Below are positions 49,862-60,269 of a stretch of 64,000 nucleotides of DNA, in pieces. Both the position numbers and the translations under genes were made by a program. The DNA lies in NCBI GenBank assembly GCA_009829735.1, contig CM020620.1, positions 17,008,354-17,072,353 on the forward strand, written 5' to 3'. Position 1 is the first letter of the stretch. Each line of letters opens with the position of its first letter. A model generated the notes under the pieces. The model searched no databases, was not told the origin of the DNA, and saw only the letters and a list, made by a program, of their open reading frames with translations. The DNA comes from Pyropia yezoensis (lineage: Eukaryota; Rhodophyta; Bangiophyceae; Bangiales; Bangiaceae).

Positions 49862-51500
49862 ACTGTCCTGAGATAGAGTCACAGTAGTATATTTATCTCT
49901 CGTTCTAAAATGACTCCAGAAACGGCCTGGCACCGGCTCTTGGGAGGAACTCTGAGCACGTCGCGTCACTTGTGTCTTTGCTCGTATGAACATTGCGCGA
50001 TTGAATGCTGGCGAACCCGAAAACAAAACAAAAGTTAATCAATGACAATTCGGGAACTACTGAAAACTGTTTTGAGAAACGCTCTCATTAAGCTCCTCGT
50101 GAAGTGTGGAAATGGACTGCCCAGGATAGCGTCGGAACCGTGCCGAAGGCCCATATCACAGAGCCATCAGTGGTTTGTACCGCTGCTTGAGAACGCCTTT
50201 CGTGGAATCCCCCTCACGATTGCTTGAACAAGATGGACTTTGAAAATCGAGCAAAAACGGACTTGTTCGCACTTTTTCCTTTTGGTTGTGGGAGAGGGTG
50301 TGAAGTTGATCGTGTATTTTTATTTCAGGCCAAACGCGACGATGATGCTGAGCCCACTCGTGATTGGCAAGCCTGCCTTCGCAGGACCTATTTTGCTGAG
50401 CCAGAGATAGTTATTCAAGAGCGATTGCCTCTAATTATTGAGTTCTATCAGAGATTGTAAAGTGGCACTTCTGTCGTGGCGGTCACAGCGGGGAAGGGGA
50501 GCAGTAGGAGGGTCGAAAGAGATGGCCGGAGGAGCAGTAAGAATATAAGAAGAGACAGTACGGGCTGGAATGGATCGCTTATTGGGGACAGCGCAGGGTA
50601 CGGTACTGTTCCTACTTTCACTGAACACGAATGCGGCCACGAGGACAGGCCCACGCCTATAAACATGCACTCGAGCGAGAGCTCACACGAGTATACTTAC
50701 TGCAGAGACGGATGCGTCCCGGAAGATCTGCGGACACTTCACGGACGGTATCGAAATAATCCGCGAGCAAATTGCGTGCTTTGTTTGAGAAGTTCTCGGC
50801 GATTGACATCGGAAGAGTCCATGGAACGTTTTTTTTGGCAGAGCTGCTCGGGGAAGCGCGGGGGGTTCTTCTGAATATCTCTTCGAGGTTCTCGCGATAC
50901 CTAACCCGGGGGTAGATCCCCGAACGAATACTGCCAATATAATTCAACAAGAGAATGTGAATAAAGCGCAAGACCTTATGCTGTCAAAAGGCCTCTGACA
51001 CAGACACAGCTTACGGCCCGTTGAGAACTCACAAGATCGTGCTGGAGAAGCTCTCAGTCCGACGAGCCTCAAGGACTGGCAATCGCGCATAGTCATCTCC
51101 ACTTTTCTCCGGATATTGGAAGATAAATGAGCAGTCAGCAGGCTCAAAGTCAAGCAGTATCCAAGCGTCAGAGGACTCAAGTGTTTCTCGAGGGAATTAA
51201 TGACACCTCCTACTGACAATGACTTCGGGACCACGATTTGCTCAGAGAGCATGTCCTCCAATGTTGGTATTGAATATATTGAACAATTGCCATTTAGATA
51301 CATCTCAGAAAGTCGGACCTGTGGTTTCTCACAGATAGCGAATCTCAACAGCCGGCCAGATCACGTTCTGGTGGGCCCCTGATAGCCTGTGAGCAATCAC
51401 AAGATGAAAACACACCATATTGGCCCAGCGATAGCATAGCGGCTATGAAGGTTCCCATTCATGCTTGCACCACGTTGACTGGTCATTGAACTCGCACATA
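49862..51500. other. Intergenic, nothing recognised
   Basis: Moderate GC; frames are short and unsupported. It separates inverted-repeat copies B and C. Confidence 0.4.
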
Positions 51501-51958
51501 TATTGCAGTCCCCCGAAAGATTTCTCTCACGGAGCCAAGGGCAACAGCGTGACAACAAGGCCATGAGCCAACCGCGGGCTGGGAGCTCGCAGCGGACCAA
51601 TAGCGTGCTGTAGGGCCTTCCTTTTGAGCAGGCAATGATTGCCTGCAGTCGCGGCGAATCTGGTATCGAACGCTTAATGGTCAGATAGCTGTTGTTTTCT
51701 CTAACGATCTCGGCGGATTTCCCTCTATCTCGGCCCGATCCACTCAAAAACACTTGGAGAGGTCGCAGCTGGTTCCTGCGATGCCTGATCAATCTTCGAT
51801 GTGGGCAGAAATCGCGAGAAAGTATCAGATTGCACTGTTTCCACACTAACGCGGAGCACTCATTGGCCAGTGGTGCGCCATTTGAGGCATGCCATTGGCC
51901 TGTTATGGGTCTGTTGTTGCTATTGTCGCCATGAGACAAAAGTCGGGGTACTGCAATA
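51501..51958. mobile_element. TATTGCAG-type inverted-repeat element, copy C
   Basis: 458 bp with intact inverted ends: left TATTGCAGTCCCCCGA, right (inverted) TATTGCAGTACCCCGAC; subterminal GCAACAG/TTGCTATTGTC also pair. Closely related to copy B (49211), more distantly to copy A (14776). Non-coding. Confidence 0.82.
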
Positions 51959-53028
51959 CGTCGATTTTCACTCGGTAACCATGACTACCCAGCTTTCTTG
52001 AATGCCGACATTAGTGAATGTGGCCCTACAGGTCTTATCGGGGTGTTCTAGCGAACAACAGGGCACTGAAATTTACAACTCTGTGCCTGTGTTTCTCTGC
52101 TAGATTTGGGCATGAAGCGACAATGATGGATATGGATCGCCCGTGGACGACCACAGAGCTTTTCAAAAGCTGTTTAGTGTTGATCCTGCATGCACTCGAA
52201 AGCAGAGCGGGAAATCATCAGGGACCGTTCGGAGGGCTGTTTCTTTTTTATCCGCCGACATCAGTTTGTGGGAAGCGGGGAGGAAACGCAGCGTGTCACT
52301 GGCGCGTAGCAAGACTATCTTTGTGACATGCTTTCCCGGCCATCCGCCATCCTGGTGGGCGAGGTAACGTCGAAATCGCGTTGATGCTTCGCTGCTAATG
52401 GGAAGGAACCAAATCCGGGTGTCAAAGTGGCGAAGTCCTGACCTAAACGCTTGACATTGTTTGTTGTTCTTCTTTGGCATTTTGCACGTGGCAGTCATGC
52501 ATTGCATGGCGCTCCACAAGTCTGCTACGACTTAACCTGAAGACTTCATTGGTTTGCATCTGGCTCTCAGTGAGTCCTGACGTGATCCGCGCGGTCCAAT
52601 CTCGAATGGACTGTCTCGATGAGGTGTCTCCCTCGACAGGAGGAGGAGGTGTTGGAAGGAGGATACGGCGCCTGGAAGTCACGGCGAGTTGGCGGCACAG
52701 GCGATGGTGGCGCGGTTGTGTGCGACCATGATCCTCCAGCGCCTTGTGACCGGTAGCCCTGTGCCGCGCCCACCCGCGCGCACACCTGTCCCCCCCGCCC
52801 GCCCACCCGCCCGCCACTTCCCCGCTTTGCCGTCGCGGGCCATGGTTGCCGTCGCTGCCGCGGGCGCTTTCACCTGTGGTCGACCTCTGACAGGCGCACG
52901 CGGCGCCGCGAGTGAGTCCGGGCGTACTAGTTGGGCGCGAACTGGCGTGGTGACTCGCAGCCACGTCCTCTTTGTGCGGGACGGGTCGGCGGGCCCTTGA
53001 GCAGGCCGCCGCCGCCGTGGGCGTGGCC
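51959..53028. other. Upstream region of the second MFS gene
   Basis: Changes from moderate to high GC at about 52600. Short frames only; an upstream ATG at 52842 opens a 52-codon frame that ends before the gene. Confidence 0.4.
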
Positions 53029-54621
53029 ATGGGCGGCGCTCGCTGGGGGCTGACTGCGCCGTCGCCATCGACGCCACTTTTGCCAGCGGCCGCTGCGGCA
53101 TCCGCGGCGGAGGCGTCCCCCTCCCCGCTGAGTTTGAGTGTGGCCACTGGCCCCGCTGCAGACCCGCTGCTCCAGGTGGGGCCCCCCGAAACGGTGCCTC
53201 CTCCGCTCGGGCCGTCACTGGACGGATCTGGCAGCGGGGGCACGGTCAAGTCCCCTGTGGCATGGAATGGGGCGGTGGTGGAGCTGGGCGGCGAGCGCGG
53301 TTCATACGCCGGCACTGGATGCGGCGACAGTGCCGACGTTGGCGTTGCGAATGGTGGCGCCGACGGGCCCGCGTCGCGGCGGGTACTGGACTGGCACACC
53401 TTTCGGTACACGCTGACGGTGGCAGTGCTGCAGGCGCTGGCACTGGCCATGGTTGTGCCCGTCCGCCCCAAGCTGCTTCTCGACGCGGTGGGCGGCTCGG
53501 CGTCGACAGCGGCGGCTTTAACTGGTGGACTTTCTAGTCTGGACGCCCTTGTCGAGGTGATAAGCAACCCACTGCTGGGCCACGCGTCGGACCTGTACGG
53601 CCGCCGTGGCGTGCTGCTGTTAGCGCAAATGGGCTTGATCATAGACTTTGGCCTCATTGCTGCATTCTCCGACCAGTGGCGCGTGTTCGTGGTGGCGACG
53701 CTTGTCGGTGCGTCGACGGGTGTATTTTTTATGACGTTGAGTACCGTCACCGCTGATCTGGCTGTGGGTACTGGCGAGGAGGCCTCGGCCTATGGCGCTC
53801 TGGGTGCAGCTTATGGGCTTGCATTTGCAGCAGGGCCCGCCATTGGCGGCGCCATAGCCGCCGCCTCCTACCCGACAGCGCCCCTACACACTGCCATGGC
53901 CGTCATCGCTCTCAACGCGCTCTTTGTGTGCTGGGCGCTGCCCGAGACGGCGCCGTCCGGGGTGCGCCTCGCCGCTCGCCCGTCCGCCTCGAGCGGGCAA
54001 AGCGATTGGACCACTTCGATTAATCCCCTTCCCCGCCTGCGGGTGCTCTTCCAATCGGACGTGCTTCGTTGGTTGGGCGCCACTGTCGCGGCGTCGGGGG
54101 TGGCCGCGGGCGGCCTGGGCTCAATTCTCTTCTTCTACACGAACGTGCGCTTTGGGTGGGGCCCCCCAGAGACGGGCCGCTTCATCTCAGCGCTTGGCGT
54201 GAGCATGATTGTCTCCCAGGGCCTGCTGGCTCGCCCGCTGGTGGCCTTGCTTGGGGAGCGGCCGCTCATAGTGGCAGGCTTTGTACTTGACGCCGTGCAC
54301 TTGGTCATGTACGGGCTGGCCCGCAAGGGGTCTTCTATGTACGTAGCTCTGGTTGTGGCGACCGTTGGCTATGCATCTGGCCCGGCGCTCAAAGGCCTAG
54401 TCGCCCGTCAAGTCGGGCCTGAAGAGCAAGGTGCCCTGCAAGGGGGGCTTGCTGCCCTTGCCACCATTGTGCGGCCGGCAGCTCCGCTGTTGGCCACTGG
54501 GCTCTTTGGCTACTTTAATGACCGGGGGCGACCAGGGATGCCGATGTTCGTCATGGGAGGGTTGATGCTGGTGGCAACCGTCGTTGCCGTCAAGGCGCTG
54601 TCTCATCCGCACCTCAAGTGA
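53029..54621 (+). CDS. MFS transporter, TetA/MFSD14-like
   Basis: 530 residues from ATG 53029 (GCCATGG). The N-terminal 120 residues are Ala/Pro/Ser-rich and probably cytosolic. About 12 membrane segments follow: TLTVAVLQALALAMVVPV (TM1), LSSLDALVEVISNPLLG (TM2), the MFS signature GHASDLYGRRG at residues 184-194 (loop 2-3), GLIIDFGLIAAFS, VFVVATLVGASTGVFFM, YGLAFAAGPAIGGAIAAA (proton-antiporter-like motif C region), MAVIALNALFVCWALPE, then a hydrophilic centre loop and five or six further helices ending at VMGGLMLVATVVAVKAL. The arrangement suits drug/metabolite:H+ antiporters of the TetA type, to which animal MFSD14 belongs; substrate unknown. The frame is uninterrupted and homopolymers are short, unlike the 38-42 kb transporter. 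Confidence 0.88.
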   Translation: MGGARWGLTAPSPSTPLLPAAAAASAAEASPSPLSLSVATGPAADPLLQVGPPETVPPPLGPSLDGSGSGGTVKSPVAWNGAVVELGGERGSYAGTGCGDSADVGVANGGADGPASRRVLDWHTFRYTLTVAVLQALALAMVVPVRPKLLLDAVGGSASTAAALTGGLSSLDALVEVISNPLLGHASDLYGRRGVLLLAQMGLIIDFGLIAAFSDQWRVFVVATLVGASTGVFFMTLSTVTADLAVGTGEEASAYGALGAAYGLAFAAGPAIGGAIAAASYPTAPLHTAMAVIALNALFVCWALPETAPSGVRLAARPSASSGQSDWTTSINPLPRLRVLFQSDVLRWLGATVAASGVAAGGLGSILFFYTNVRFGWGPPETGRFISALGVSMIVSQGLLARPLVALLGERPLIVAGFVLDAVHLVMYGLARKGSSMYVALVVATVGYASGPALKGLVARQVGPEEQGALQGGLAALATIVRPAAPLLATGLFGYFNDRGRPGMPMFVMGGLMLVATVVAVKALSHPHLK

Positions 54622-55795
54622 GGTGGTGGCGAGGACCCAGTTGGGGGTCACACGTGTGGCCAGCATGAAGGCAGAGCGTGAGGCGAACCCGCAAGCCGTG
54701 GAAGCCTGCTGGAATCTCTAGCGGGAACGGGCTGTTCCTGGCGTCGGCTCCATCCTACTGTACAGCGGGAGAGTTGAAGCACGGGTAAATTACTAATGTA
54801 CAGATTACCCTAATCTTCACGTACCTCATTTAAGGAACGTCTCTCAGAAATCTAGTATCCAAATGAGCCCCCAAGTGCCCAGAAGTATTATTTTACGCAA
54901 TCCATTTTTCTTCAGCTTATTAAGAGCACAGATAACGTCGTGAATCCCATTCGCAATATGGCAACGTGGCACGTAATTGAACGTTAAAACGGCTTGAAAC
55001 GGCATCAAATCTCTGTTCTGGAGCTTGCAAGTATTGCAAAGGGTCACATAGTGGTGTGAACGACCCCATCTCGATGTTCCCGGATCGGATTCGACACAAC
55101 CCATTTTAAGTCAATCCTCCCGGTTTTCGTGCCTGGTTGGGGCACGGATGGGGAATGGGAATGGGGATACCCCATTCTTGTCGGAAATGGGGTGACCCCA
55201 TCCCCATTCCCCATTCTCGCACGCTGGTTGGGGCTCGACAACGTGTCCGATCGTGATCGCACAGGCAATTTTTGCAATATCATTCTAGCGCGGCACGATC
55301 GATGACGACCGCTACTCGATCGCTGGCGGATCTGGCTCCTGCAGAACGTGGAAGGGGGGGGATGCGGTGTGCCAGGTGTCGCGAGGCCGCTGGGTCGACC
55401 GCGTCAGGCGGGCAGCCCCCGTAACCCGTCTCCAGGAGGCCACTCCGCTGCCCGCTGCTGCAGGGCCGCTCGCGTGGAGGGCAGGGCGCCCACGTGGGGC
55501 GCCGATATTGTGGGGCGGTCGGTTGCGTGCTGGCACCCTCCCCGTCGGGCGGGGGACACGACGTGTTCTGATTGGCCGTGAGGCATACAGTTGGCGGGAG
55601 GGGTGGGGACTACTGCGAGACGCCACCATGGGGAGCGCGGGAGACAATGTTTTTTATTGGTCGAGCGGACCGGGTCGCGGGTGGGGTGCAGCAGACACTG
55701 ATTGTGGAGTCTGTCGACGTGACCACCTTCCCCTCAACCGCCACCGTCGTCGCGACCGTCTCGCTCCCGCGCCACTTTTTTCCCCCCCACGCATC
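54622..55795. other. Spacer with a palindromic 91-bp insertion-like unit
   Basis: No gene. At 55134-55143 and 55225-55234 the 10-mer TGGTTGGGGC recurs directly; between them lie inverted arms of about 30 bp (GGATGGGGAATGGGAATGGG against its imperfect complement). The last 200 bases are the leader of the Harbinger transposase. Confidence 0.55.
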
Positions 55796-57244
55796 ATGGC
55801 CGAGCAGAACCCGCTGGCCTTGGACGTTGAGGCTGTGCTGGCTGACTCGGAGGACATGGACGTGGCAGAAGCTGTTGCTGCACATATGACTGTTCTGCAC
55901 CACTGGCGGGTGCGCAAGCGTGGTGCCCTCGTTGGCGGCATCCGTCTCTTTCGTGGGCGTGTCGTGGCGCGTCGGCCTAATAAGCTGCGCAACTTTGGGA
56001 GGGTGTTGCGTGGGATTCTAATCGATTACTTTGGGGTGTCTGGAAACCCGCCGGTGTACGACGAGGATGACTTTGAGCGTCGCTTTCGGGTGCCGCGGAG
56101 TGTGTTTGTGCGTGTATACCAGGCTGTGAAGGACCAGCCTGGGTTTATACAAACTATTGATGCTACTGGCCGACCGCGCGCGCACCCGCTGCAGAAGCTG
56201 GTCGCCGCTTTTCGGGTGCTCGCGTATGGGGAGTCAACTGATCGTCCGGACGAATATTGCCGCATTTCTCGCTCGACAGTGGATAATGCTGTGCGTGACC
56301 TGGTGTATTACATTGTGGATATCTTTGGGCCTAACTATTTGCGGCAGCCGAGCGCGGAGGAGCTGACGATCTTGCTGAAGCGGAGCGCGGAGCGGGGCGT
56401 ACCAGGCTGTATTGGATCGCTTGACTGCTCGCATTGGGAGTGGCGGGCGTGCCCGAAGGGCATGCAGGGGTCCTTTCAGAACCGCAAGGGGCGCAGATCT
56501 ATCGTTATGGAAACTGTTTGCGACGAGGACCTGTACATCTGGCATCTTTTTGTTGGTTGCCCCGGCAGTATGAACGACATCAACGTTATGCAGCAGTCGC
56601 CGCTGTACCACGACATCACGGCGGGTTTGTGGCCGCCACGGGACCGGCCCTTTACCGCCAATGTAGTCACTCGCACGCTGCTGTACTACCTCACTGACAA
56701 GATCTATCCCAACTATGCTTATTTTGTGCAGGCGTATGCCAACCCAGACACGGAGAAGAAGCGGATCTTTAACCGTTTGCAGGAGGCGCTGGGGAAGGAC
56801 GTGGAGAGGCTGTATGCTGTTTTGACCGCACGCTGGCATATTGCCCTTCATCCTGCGCGCTATGCGACTGTCGCGCGGATCACGGTCGTCGCCACGGCCG
56901 TGGCCATTTTGCACAACATGGTTACGGAGGTACGTCGGGGTGGGTATTTGTCTCGCCGGCGAGCGCGCATGAGAGCTGCTGGGGGGGGGGCGGGGATGGG
57001 GGGCGCCGGTAGTGCTGCTGCTGGGGTTGGGGCACCCGGCGGTGGGGCTGACGGGGGGCTCCCCCCGCTGGCACACCCTCCCCCCGCTGTTCAGCCACTT
57101 GGGCAGCTGCCTGTGGACTCTTTTTTGCGGGCTGCGCAGGCGTGGAGCGAGGTGCGGAACCAGACTGCGCACGTGGCTTTGCGCAATGACCTGGCGGCCG
57201 ACATCTTCAAGGAGCGCGCAGCACTTCTGGAGCACTACCTTTGA
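55796..57244 (+). CDS. PIF/Harbinger DDE transposase
   Basis: 482 residues from ATG 55796. Catalyses element excision and insertion together with a Myb-like partner. DDE_Tnp_4-type core: Asp210 in GSLDCSHW, Asp261 in PGSMNDINVM and Glu337 in DVERLYAVLTARW, all kept. Upstream RPDEYCRISRSTVDNAVRD is the helix-turn-helix region typical of HARBI1-like proteins. Residues 1-110 contain FERRFRVPRSVFVRVYQAV, also family-typical. The last 90 residues are Gly/Ala/Pro-rich, then a helix (RNQTAHVALRNDLAADIFKE). The frame is intact, so the protein may be functional, or the gene may be a domesticated host copy. It converges with the Myb-like gene at 58045-59496. Confidence 0.92.
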   Translation: MAEQNPLALDVEAVLADSEDMDVAEAVAAHMTVLHHWRVRKRGALVGGIRLFRGRVVARRPNKLRNFGRVLRGILIDYFGVSGNPPVYDEDDFERRFRVPRSVFVRVYQAVKDQPGFIQTIDATGRPRAHPLQKLVAAFRVLAYGESTDRPDEYCRISRSTVDNAVRDLVYYIVDIFGPNYLRQPSAEELTILLKRSAERGVPGCIGSLDCSHWEWRACPKGMQGSFQNRKGRRSIVMETVCDEDLYIWHLFVGCPGSMNDINVMQQSPLYHDITAGLWPPRDRPFTANVVTRTLLYYLTDKIYPNYAYFVQAYANPDTEKKRIFNRLQEALGKDVERLYAVLTARWHIALHPARYATVARITVVATAVAILHNMVTEVRRGGYLSRRRARMRAAGGGAGMGGAGSAAAGVGAPGGGADGGLPPLAHPPPAVQPLGQLPVDSFLRAAQAWSEVRNQTAHVALRNDLAADIFKERAALLEHYL

Positions 57245-57273
57245 GTTTTATGGCTGAGCTGGACATAGTACAA

Positions 57274-57318
57274 GAGCAAAGGTTTTTTTTTCCCCGTTGG
57301 GCAGGGTTTTTTTTTTCC
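57274..57318 (+). repeat. Left arm of a 45-49 bp inverted repeat
   Basis: GAGCAAAGGTTTTTTTTTCC then CCGTTGGGCAGGG and T10CC, 30 bases after the transposase stop. It pairs almost perfectly with 57866-57914. Either the terminal repeat of a 641-bp nested element or a shared 3'-UTR motif. Confidence 0.8.
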
Positions 57319-57865
57319 TTGGAACACTTTGCCGTACCGCAGAGCTTGGGCAGCATAGTACAAAAGTACAAGAGAGCGCCAGCGTCCATACAACAGTGCG
57401 CCATGATAGAAACAACGGCCCGACTTGAGTATATACGTGAGTGTAGGGCGGCCAGTTTCAAAAAAGAGCGGAAAGAGATGGACCAACAGTCGGTGGTAGT
57501 CCCCAAGTCTTTTTGTAGCGCGATCGCTGAGCGGCCGGTCGTACAGCAGGCACTGCCGCCTCCTTCGCGCGTGGTGGTCATCAGGAGAATCCCTCCGCCC
57601 CTTCATAGGATTCCGCCACTCTCCCGGTCACGCGCCTCACACCTCGGGACGCCATCAGGCACTCACGTGGTCGCTCAAGCCGGCCACGGCACGTGCCGCC
57701 ACGTCCCCCCCCCCCCCCACACCAAGTGACTCCCCCCAACTCCCTTCCACGTACGTTGTGGCGGACACCGTTCCCCCCTCAGTCGGACCCGCATGTGGGC
57801 ACAAGCGACTCCTTTGAGGTGAGGACGGCTGATAGGGCTGACAAGACAAAGGGACAAGGTAGGTA

Positions 57866-57914
57866 GGAAAAAAAAAAGCCCCTGCCGAATGGGGCAAAAA
57901 AAAAACCTTTGCTC
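57866..57914 (-). repeat. Right arm of the inverted repeat
   Basis: GGAAAAAAAAAAAGCCCCTG then CCGAATGGGGC, A10 and CCTTTGCTC, the inverted complement of 57274-57318 with few changes. It lies 131 bases downstream of the Myb-like stop on the opposite strand. The stretch between the arms holds a C10 tract at about 57709 and no gene. Confidence 0.8.
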
Positions 57915-58044
57915 ATGCGCTGCCACTACTCAAGCTACAACAGGTCCAATGGCTGCCACTCGTATCACAGGTCCACCAGGAACAGCAAGTACATAGTCGT
58001 CACAAAGATCCAAAACAAAGCAATAGAGCACAAGAAAGTGCACG

Positions 58045-59496
58045 CTAGGTGCAGTGGGAGTCGCTGCTGGCGGATGAACCGGAGGACATGTCCTGCAACT
58101 GTGGCGGGGGCCGAGAGAAAGGAGGGTAGTCGGGTTCGTCCTCAGAGAGAGGCACGGTGGTGATAAGCGCGCGATTGAGGCGCTTCTCGGCTGTGGCGGC
58201 TTTGCGCCGCTGAGACTCGGTGCCACGCGTCCGCTTCATCAGCACAACCGCAGGTGTCGGGGGTGCAGAGGGCTGTGGCACGGCCGCAGCAGGTCCATCA
58301 GTTGCAGAGGGTGGGAAGACCTCTGTGGCGACGGGTTCAACAGCTTCCGTGACCGCAGATGCGGCCGGATTAGGTCCATCAGGTACAGCAGCTTCATCAG
58401 CAGGGGCTCCCGACCGTGGGCGTGACTCCCAAACGGGCGGGGCCTGGGGAGGTGGCGGGGGTGGCTGGTCCCACTCGTCGTCTTCAATCTCATACACTGC
58501 CGGTCGTGCAGGGGTAGCTGCAGAAACAGCAGGAGGAGCGCTCTTGTCCATAGTGATGCCAGCGGCGGCCAGTGTAGCGCGGGCCTTGGCCTGGCGGAAC
58601 ATCTTCGCCTCCTCAGTAAACCGCATCTCAGTTAGGTTGAAAAGTAGAATAGAGGACCGCTCCTTGGAGGCGTCGGCAATAGCCTCAAGAGCAGCCGTGC
58701 TGGCCTTCATCTCCCTAGACATGATCAGCTCCTCAGCTTTTTGCCGCTTAGCCGCCTTGGTGCCCATGGGGCGGCGCTCAAATGGGCGGCCGGCGCGCGG
58801 GGACTTGCCAGCCCCAGATGCTCGTCCAGCACCCACCGCACCACCCGCAGCTCCAGTTCCCGCAGCACCACCAGCACCTACAGTGACACCGCCGGCACTT
58901 GCGCTTGCAGCACCTGCACCGCGTCCAGATCCACTGCCGCTGTCCCCGACATCTGCAGAGTCGTCGTCGTCGTCGCTGTCACTGTCGCTGCTCTCACCAC
59001 CGGAGAGGCCACAAGCAAAAGCCCCAGCCGCCCCACTCCACTTGTCGTACCCCCGCATCACCCTCCAGCATGGCACCCACTTCTCCAGGTGGTAGTGTTT
59101 GCGCTTGTCCGCCGCAGTGGCTGTCCCGTCCAGACGACGCTGGTGGGCCTGGATCGCTGCATACACGGGCTGGCCCTTGCTGTGGGCAAGGGCCCCCAAA
59201 ATCATCGCCGCCTCGTCCGGGTTGCCAGTCAGGTCCATCCGCTGCACGGCCAGCCAGGAAGATGGAAATGCGCTTACCCTCTTCTTGGCCTTGTCCATCA
59301 CCTTCTTCACCGCGCTCACCGTCCGCGCCACATAGTCCGCATTTCCCAGCACCGCCTCGTCGCACGCCTCGGACACTGCCGCCCAAAACTCAGCGCTCCT
59401 CTGGTCGGTCCCCTTGATGGGGTCGTTGCTCCCAGCCAAAAACACCTTGAAGAGCACCTCCAGCTCCTCACTTGTCCACCCCCGTTGCGTGCCCAT
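58045..59496 (-). CDS. Myb/SANT-like, NAM-associated-domain protein of the Harbinger element
   Basis: 483 residues from ATG 59496. Residues 4-85: a trihelix/Myb-like fold (GWTSEELEVLFKVFLAGSND, QRSAEFWAAVSEA, KKVMDKAKKRVSAF). Residues 90-145 hold KGQPVYAAIQAHQRR and KWVPCWRVM, as in plant NAM-associated proteins. An acidic Ser/Asp run and an Ala/Gly linker follow, then a helical block (AAKRQKAEELIMSREMK...ERSSILLFNLTEMRFTEEAKMFRQAKA) typical of the NAM-associated C-terminal region. The C-terminal third is Pro/Ala-rich. In PIF/Harbinger systems such proteins bind the element ends and bring the transposase into the nucleus. Upstream codons in this frame are Pro/Arg-rich shadows of the next gene, so the ATG at MGTQRGWTS is preferred. 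Confidence 0.82.
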   Translation of the reverse strand: MGTQRGWTSEELEVLFKVFLAGSNDPIKGTDQRSAEFWAAVSEACDEAVLGNADYVARTVSAVKKVMDKAKKRVSAFPSSWLAVQRMDLTGNPDEAAMILGALAHSKGQPVYAAIQAHQRRLDGTATAADKRKHYHLEKWVPCWRVMRGYDKWSGAAGAFACGLSGGESSDSDSDDDDDSADVGDSGSGSGRGAGAASASAGGVTVGAGGAAGTGAAGGAVGAGRASGAGKSPRAGRPFERRPMGTKAAKRQKAEELIMSREMKASTAALEAIADASKERSSILLFNLTEMRFTEEAKMFRQAKARATLAAAGITMDKSAPPAVSAATPARPAVYEIEDDEWDQPPPPPPQAPPVWESRPRSGAPADEAAVPDGPNPAASAVTEAVEPVATEVFPPSATDGPAAAVPQPSAPPTPAVVLMKRTRGTESQRRKAATAEKRLNRALITTVPLSEDEPDYPPFSRPPPQLQDMSSGSSASSDSHCT

Positions 59497-59506
59497 CTTG
59501 CGGGGG

Positions 59507-59618
59507 CTAGTAGCGCGGCGGGGGCCGCGGGTGTCGCCCGTCAGGGCGGCGAGGGCTGTCGTCAGCGTCGCCCCTGCGGTAGTTGGGCGGCGGGGGCGGG
59601 CCACGCGGAGGGAGCGGC

Positions 59619-59649
<31 letters not shown>

Positions 59650-60269
59650 AGGCCGCCCCCTGATGCGGGTGGTAGCGCGGGTGGTAGCCGCGTCCGTCGT
59701 CGTGGCGGCCACCAAACCGCTGCGGCGGCGGCGGGCGGGAAGGGCGACGGCCGGCGGGCGGGCCCAAGGTTCTTGGCCCCCCTGCAGGTCGGTACGTCGG
59801 CGACCAGCCGTCGCGGGTGCGCTGCCGCTGCGGCGGCGGCAGGTACTCGTCGTTGGGAGGGGGGGGCGGGGGCGGCCAACCGTTCTCTTCGTCAGCGTCC
59901 TCGTAGTAGCGTTGGGGGGGGGGGGGGGGGGGGGCGATCGAAGCCTCCCCGACCGCGGTCCAGCTCCCAGAGAGGGCGGCGCGCCGGCGCCCACGAAGAT
60001 GCGGGGTAGGGAGGAGGGCTGCGACGATGAGGCGGTGGTGAGCGGCAAGGATCGGCAGGTCCCGCCCCTGAAGAAGGCCACAGCGGGCGTGCCGGCGTCT
60101 GGCAAGGGCACACATAGCCCATGTGGCAATGGCAGGAGCAACCGGGGGGGGGCGGGGGCGGGGGGCCACCCCAACGGCCCCACTCATCCGCGTAGGGGCC
60201 GCGGGGGTCTCGCAGCGGCCGCTTGCCGCTCGCGGCGTACCGGCCGCCGTCGTCGTAACGGTGGCTCAT
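59507..60269 (-). CDS. Pro/Arg/Gly-rich low-complexity protein, frame broken at a C tract
   Basis: ATG 60269 opens MSHRYDDGGRYAASGKRPLR and DEWGRWGG with Pro runs and a Cys/His patch (CSCHCHMGYVCPCQ). At the homopolymer 59916-59935 (G20 on plus) the frame must change to continue as QRYYEDADEENGW, NDEYLPPPQRQR, PQRFGGRHDDGRGYHPRYHPHQG and PNYRRGDADDSPRRPDGRH, ending with TAG at 59507. Tyr, Arg, Gly and Asp spacing suggests an RNA-binding-like disordered protein, but no domain is recognised. Only 10 bases separate its stop from the Myb-like ATG, too close for two independent genes, so the two may share one transcript or be exons of one gene. Confidence 0.45.

Noticed and set aside
49200-52000. 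A second tRNA or other RNA gene near the tRNA-Thr
   Set aside because: No second B box with matching stems was found; the similar sequence in this stretch belongs to inverted-repeat copies B and C.
52443-53750. 435-codon minus-strand frame over the MFS transporter
   Set aside because: Antisense shadow of the well-supported plus-strand transporter, with Ser/Pro/Ala-rich unnatural composition.
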